Assembly (NCBI GenBank): GCA_951799445.1
Contig: OX637294.1
Location: 22,159,452 to 22,223,451, forward strand
DNA from: Pseudisothecium myosuroides
Taxonomy: Eukaryota > Streptophyta > Bryopsida > Hypnales > Lembophyllaceae
DNA length: 64,000 nt
Direction of reading: 5' to 3'
Part shown: positions 61,198 through 64,000 of the stretch, one piece after another
Position numbering within the stretch: position 1 is the first letter of the stretch
Layout of the letters: each line of letters opens with the position of its first letter
Notes under the pieces: model-generated
What the model saw: only the letters and a program-made list of their open reading frames with translations
Told to the model about the DNA's origin: nothing
Databases searched by the model: none
Program-made: the position numbers and the translations under genes

Positions 61198-64000
61198 TTA
61201 GCTAGAGCTGGTATTTTCCCAAACCTAAATGAATAGGGAGATGGTGAGATACGAAAATGTGATGACCCCTGAAGAAAGAGATGCCAGAAAAGCAACAAAG
61301 AATGAAAGGAATGAGAAGAAATGAGTACTTTGGGCTTCGGTTCTTCACAGACATTCCCATTCTGAGACAGAATCCCAGTCAGATCATACTGCAAACCCTG
61401 AATCTCGTGCATCAAATTGCTGACGATTTCATCAACATGAGTGGAATCACAGAGAGATTCGTCTTGCTGGGATTGGTCGTCACTGTAGTATCCTCCCCCA
61501 GTGTCCTGCCATCATATATCAATGAACACCATAGACTTCTTATGCGTATTGACTGGTACACACGTGCACAGTGCATCCCAAACAATAGGTTCATAATGAC
61601 CCGACATTGCTGTTAGAAAACCTGTTTTTCAAAAAAATACAAACTAGCTGCATTACACCCGGCCAATTCTGAAGAGATTTAAGGCTGTTTCTTACGTAAA
61701 CCTGCCAATGAGTAATGTAACTAGCATTCCCAAACCACCATTGAGGAGTGGGTTCTCCAATTGGACAGAGCTTCCAGTTTGGAAACCATGGCCAAAATTA
61801 AGAAGCAATGTATGTTTGGCTTTCTTCGGTCTTGTACGCCTGCATTACTACCAATCAGAATCTCAAGCTGTTGGGGAAGAGCTGTAAATAAGCACCTTTT
61901 GAGCTAGAGTCTGAACAAAGCCACGTAAAGTAGGGAGCAGAGAGAGCACGGATGCCGTGTCCATGGGCAGGTCTGTAACGTCGCCGAGGGTAGTCAACCT
62001 TTGCAACTCCATCACCGAGTCTTGGAGCTGGGCCTCAGCATGCCTTTGCCGTAGCTGCCAGTCTTCCACTTCCTGTTCTTTCTTCATCATCTCCCTAAAT
62101 CCCAATCCCCCAAAGCAGCTTCACAGTGTTTTGTTAAAGAGCACTTGTCGACATAGCATTGGTTAAATGAGAAATCAAAGGCACGAATAATTGTATGCTA
62201 TGAAGTAGTACATCTGAACACAGTGTTGCGTGAAACCACATCTATTTACAATACATAAGGCCACTCTGATTATGAAATGTTCGGTACATTTCCGTAATGT
62301 ACGACGATTTTCAGCAGATTTTAGTGAACGGTGACCACATGTAGTTTGGAGAACATACCACTCAAGGCGGTCCAACTTATGCAAGGCAGCATCTAAGCTC
62401 TTCTTCTGAAGCTCGAACTGCCTGAAGACCAATTCGTCCTACCATTGTTACTGAGTACGCGACAAACATGACACAAACCAAAGCACTTCTCTAGATTCAT
62501 TTGAATGAGACAGGGGTTCTTCAGCAGACGAAGTCAATGGCACACAGCGTACCTCTCTTTCTTCTTCAGATCCCCCAGCTCCTTAGAGAGGCACCCTTTT
62601 TGATGCTGCAGCTTGTATACTTGCCTCTTCGCCCTCTCCAGTTGTTGCATCTCGACGTCAGGAAGTGGGTCCTGTGTAAGGTAGAAGAAACGGAAATGGG
62701 ACTAATGAACAAGAATATTCGTACTTTGGACTCAGTCTCGAAACGTAAGCGGAATCATCACAAGTGACTTAAGCGAATTCAATGACTTAGATCTCCATCA
62801 TTACCGTGGGTACCGCGGCAGTTGGCTTGTTGGCACCGGAGACAGTAACATCTGACACGTCGGAGAAGGTAGTCGGCTGAGGATCTAATAGCAATGACTC
62901 ACCCTTCAAGTTCTTGATGCTTTTGAGCTTCATTTTCATCTCAATTGTCTGAAGGCATCAAACATACACGAGCTGAATTATGGTTTCTTGGAATGAAATG
63001 GAGAGGTGATCATCAAGATGTAAAGCCCAATATGTAATTGATATTGCACCAGTCCACTCGTTTCTTCAACTATTTGAGCAGTAGAATGAATACACACAGC
63101 AAACCTTGATTTCATACTCAGTTGCACACTCCAGCAACGCAATTTGCAGCTCCTCCATCTCCCCTGTACTCTTATCACCGTAGCATAGCTGCACAGTTGC
63201 ATCATCGTTTCCCTCCACATCACATATTGACTAATATAGATTGACATTAAAAACACAGAGGGATCATCACATCTGGTCTGTGATCTATTGTAGCGGCAGT
63301 CAAGCAGAGACGTGGTGCCTCGCACCCTTGTAGATCAGTGAACCAAAAAAACGACCGGGAAACTTAGTTCAGAGAAGGATCCATGTCGCTGAGCAACGTG
63401 ACAGGGTGCTACAGTAAGAAGAAGTTTAATGCAGTGAAGGAATAATCACCAGATCAGATGTTTGAGGAGAAATTATGGTCTGCGCAGAGACCCCACAATG
63501 TTGCTCGTCATGATCGTCGGTCGAGCCCTGAGGTACTGACTGACGCGATTTCTCGTCATTTAATCCAATTTCACCATTGCCTTCGAGCCCGGACTCGCTC
63601 TGCTTGTTTGCCTTCCATAACTTGAAAGAGACAAAGCTCGTCTTCTCTTTGGTGCAATTCTCTTTACAACAAAAGCAATCTAACGTCAGTACATATGCAA
63701 CTCTTTACCCGTCTGCATCAAGATTACATGCCAACCGCCAGGAAGAGACGATTTTAACGTGGAGGCCAACAGAGAAAAAATTTGTGTCTAACAAAGCATG
63801 ATTACTCAAATGGCAGGATAATTAATGTGGCAGAATCTGCAACTGCGTAACAAAAAAATTAATGGTGATTTGAATTTAGACAAGTACTGACCCAAATCTG
63901 AATCAGGTCTTGCCGTGACATGTGGAACAATGACAGGTGCATGACCAGAAACATTGTCCCAGGGGCCAAACTCTTCAAGGTGCGCTCCATCCATCGGAAG
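61198..64000 (-). CDS. Coiled-coil protein of unknown function, 3' part
   Basis: The gene enters from the right edge. Exons on the minus strand: from beyond 64000 to 63892, 63661-63450, 63230-63105, 62948-62805, 62671-62553 (or to 62546), 62438-62359, 62094-61896, 61505-61329 and 61224-61198, ending in TAA. About 399 residues are covered. The first half is acidic and polar (HLEEFGPWDNVSGHAPVIVP). The second half has heptad-rich helices: EMEELQIALLECATEYEIK, QLERAKRQVYKLQHQKG, QFELQKKSLDAALHKLDRLE and EDWQLRQRHAEAQLQDSVME, then VLSLLPTLRGFVQTLAQK and HVDEIVSNLMHEIQGLQYDL. I do not recognise the family. One junction (62553 to 62438) is out of phase with the better donor GTACGC and fits only with the weaker GTGTGC at 62545, or an extra small exon exists. 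Confidence 0.7.

Noticed and set aside
1..64000. CRISPR arrays, bacterial operons or phage genes
   Set aside because: No direct-repeat and spacer array, ribosome binding sites or prokaryotic gene packing were seen; the sequence is eukaryotic nuclear DNA.

Overview
This is nuclear DNA of a plant. The genes are split into many short exons with GT-AG introns. The best-resolved gene is a full-length plant fatty acid amide hydrolase in 21 exons. A plant-type YbaK-domain protein and an intronic tRNA-Leu(CAG) are also present. Two paralogous psq/CENP-B-type helix-turn-helix proteins, a hAT relic whose stop-proximal motif recalls bryophyte, lycophyte and fern copies, and the very AT-rich, transposon-filled spacers would suit a non-flowering land plant, but the species cannot be fixed from this window.

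Layout: 0-0.5 kb, C-terminal remnant of a hAT transposase (+). 1.5-4.3 kb, YbaK-domain gene (+, 6 exons). 4.7-28 kb, a gene-poor AT-rich spacer built from non-autonomous DNA elements, minisatellites and an old degenerate tandem array. 28.2-31.5 kb, a spliced gene of unknown function (+). 32.1-34.4 kb, psq/CENP-B HTH gene 1 (-), with a GC-rich probable 5' region near 35.8-36.1 kb. 36-43 kb, spacer with two more long elements. 43.0-46.1 kb, psq/CENP-B HTH gene 2 (-, 7 exons, 454 aa). 46.1-47 kb, GC-rich upstream region with a 39-40 bp minisatellite. 47-52 kb, AT-rich spacer. 52.0-60.6 kb, FAAH (+), with an antisense tRNA-Leu in its second-last intron. 61.2-64 kb, the 3' part of a coiled-coil protein gene (-) that runs off the window.

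The most unusual content is a set of short elements that begin with CCC(C) and end with (G)GGG, each flanked by TTAA: a 925-942 bp family (four intact TTAA copies, one copy flanked by CTAG, one truncated), a 223 bp family (two copies of identical length), a 637 bp element and an 853 bp element. TTAA targets and CCC-starting ends are hallmarks of piggyBac-type transposition, which is not a usual component of land-plant genomes. No transposase for them is in the window. Other dispersed repeats include a SINE-sized repeat found three times, always in introns, and a family with GGTAG...CTACC ends.

The genes do not form an operon or an obvious pathway. FAAH acts in N-acylethanolamine lipid signalling, the YbaK protein probably in tRNA proofreading, and the HTH proteins are probable transposase-derived DNA-binding regulators.
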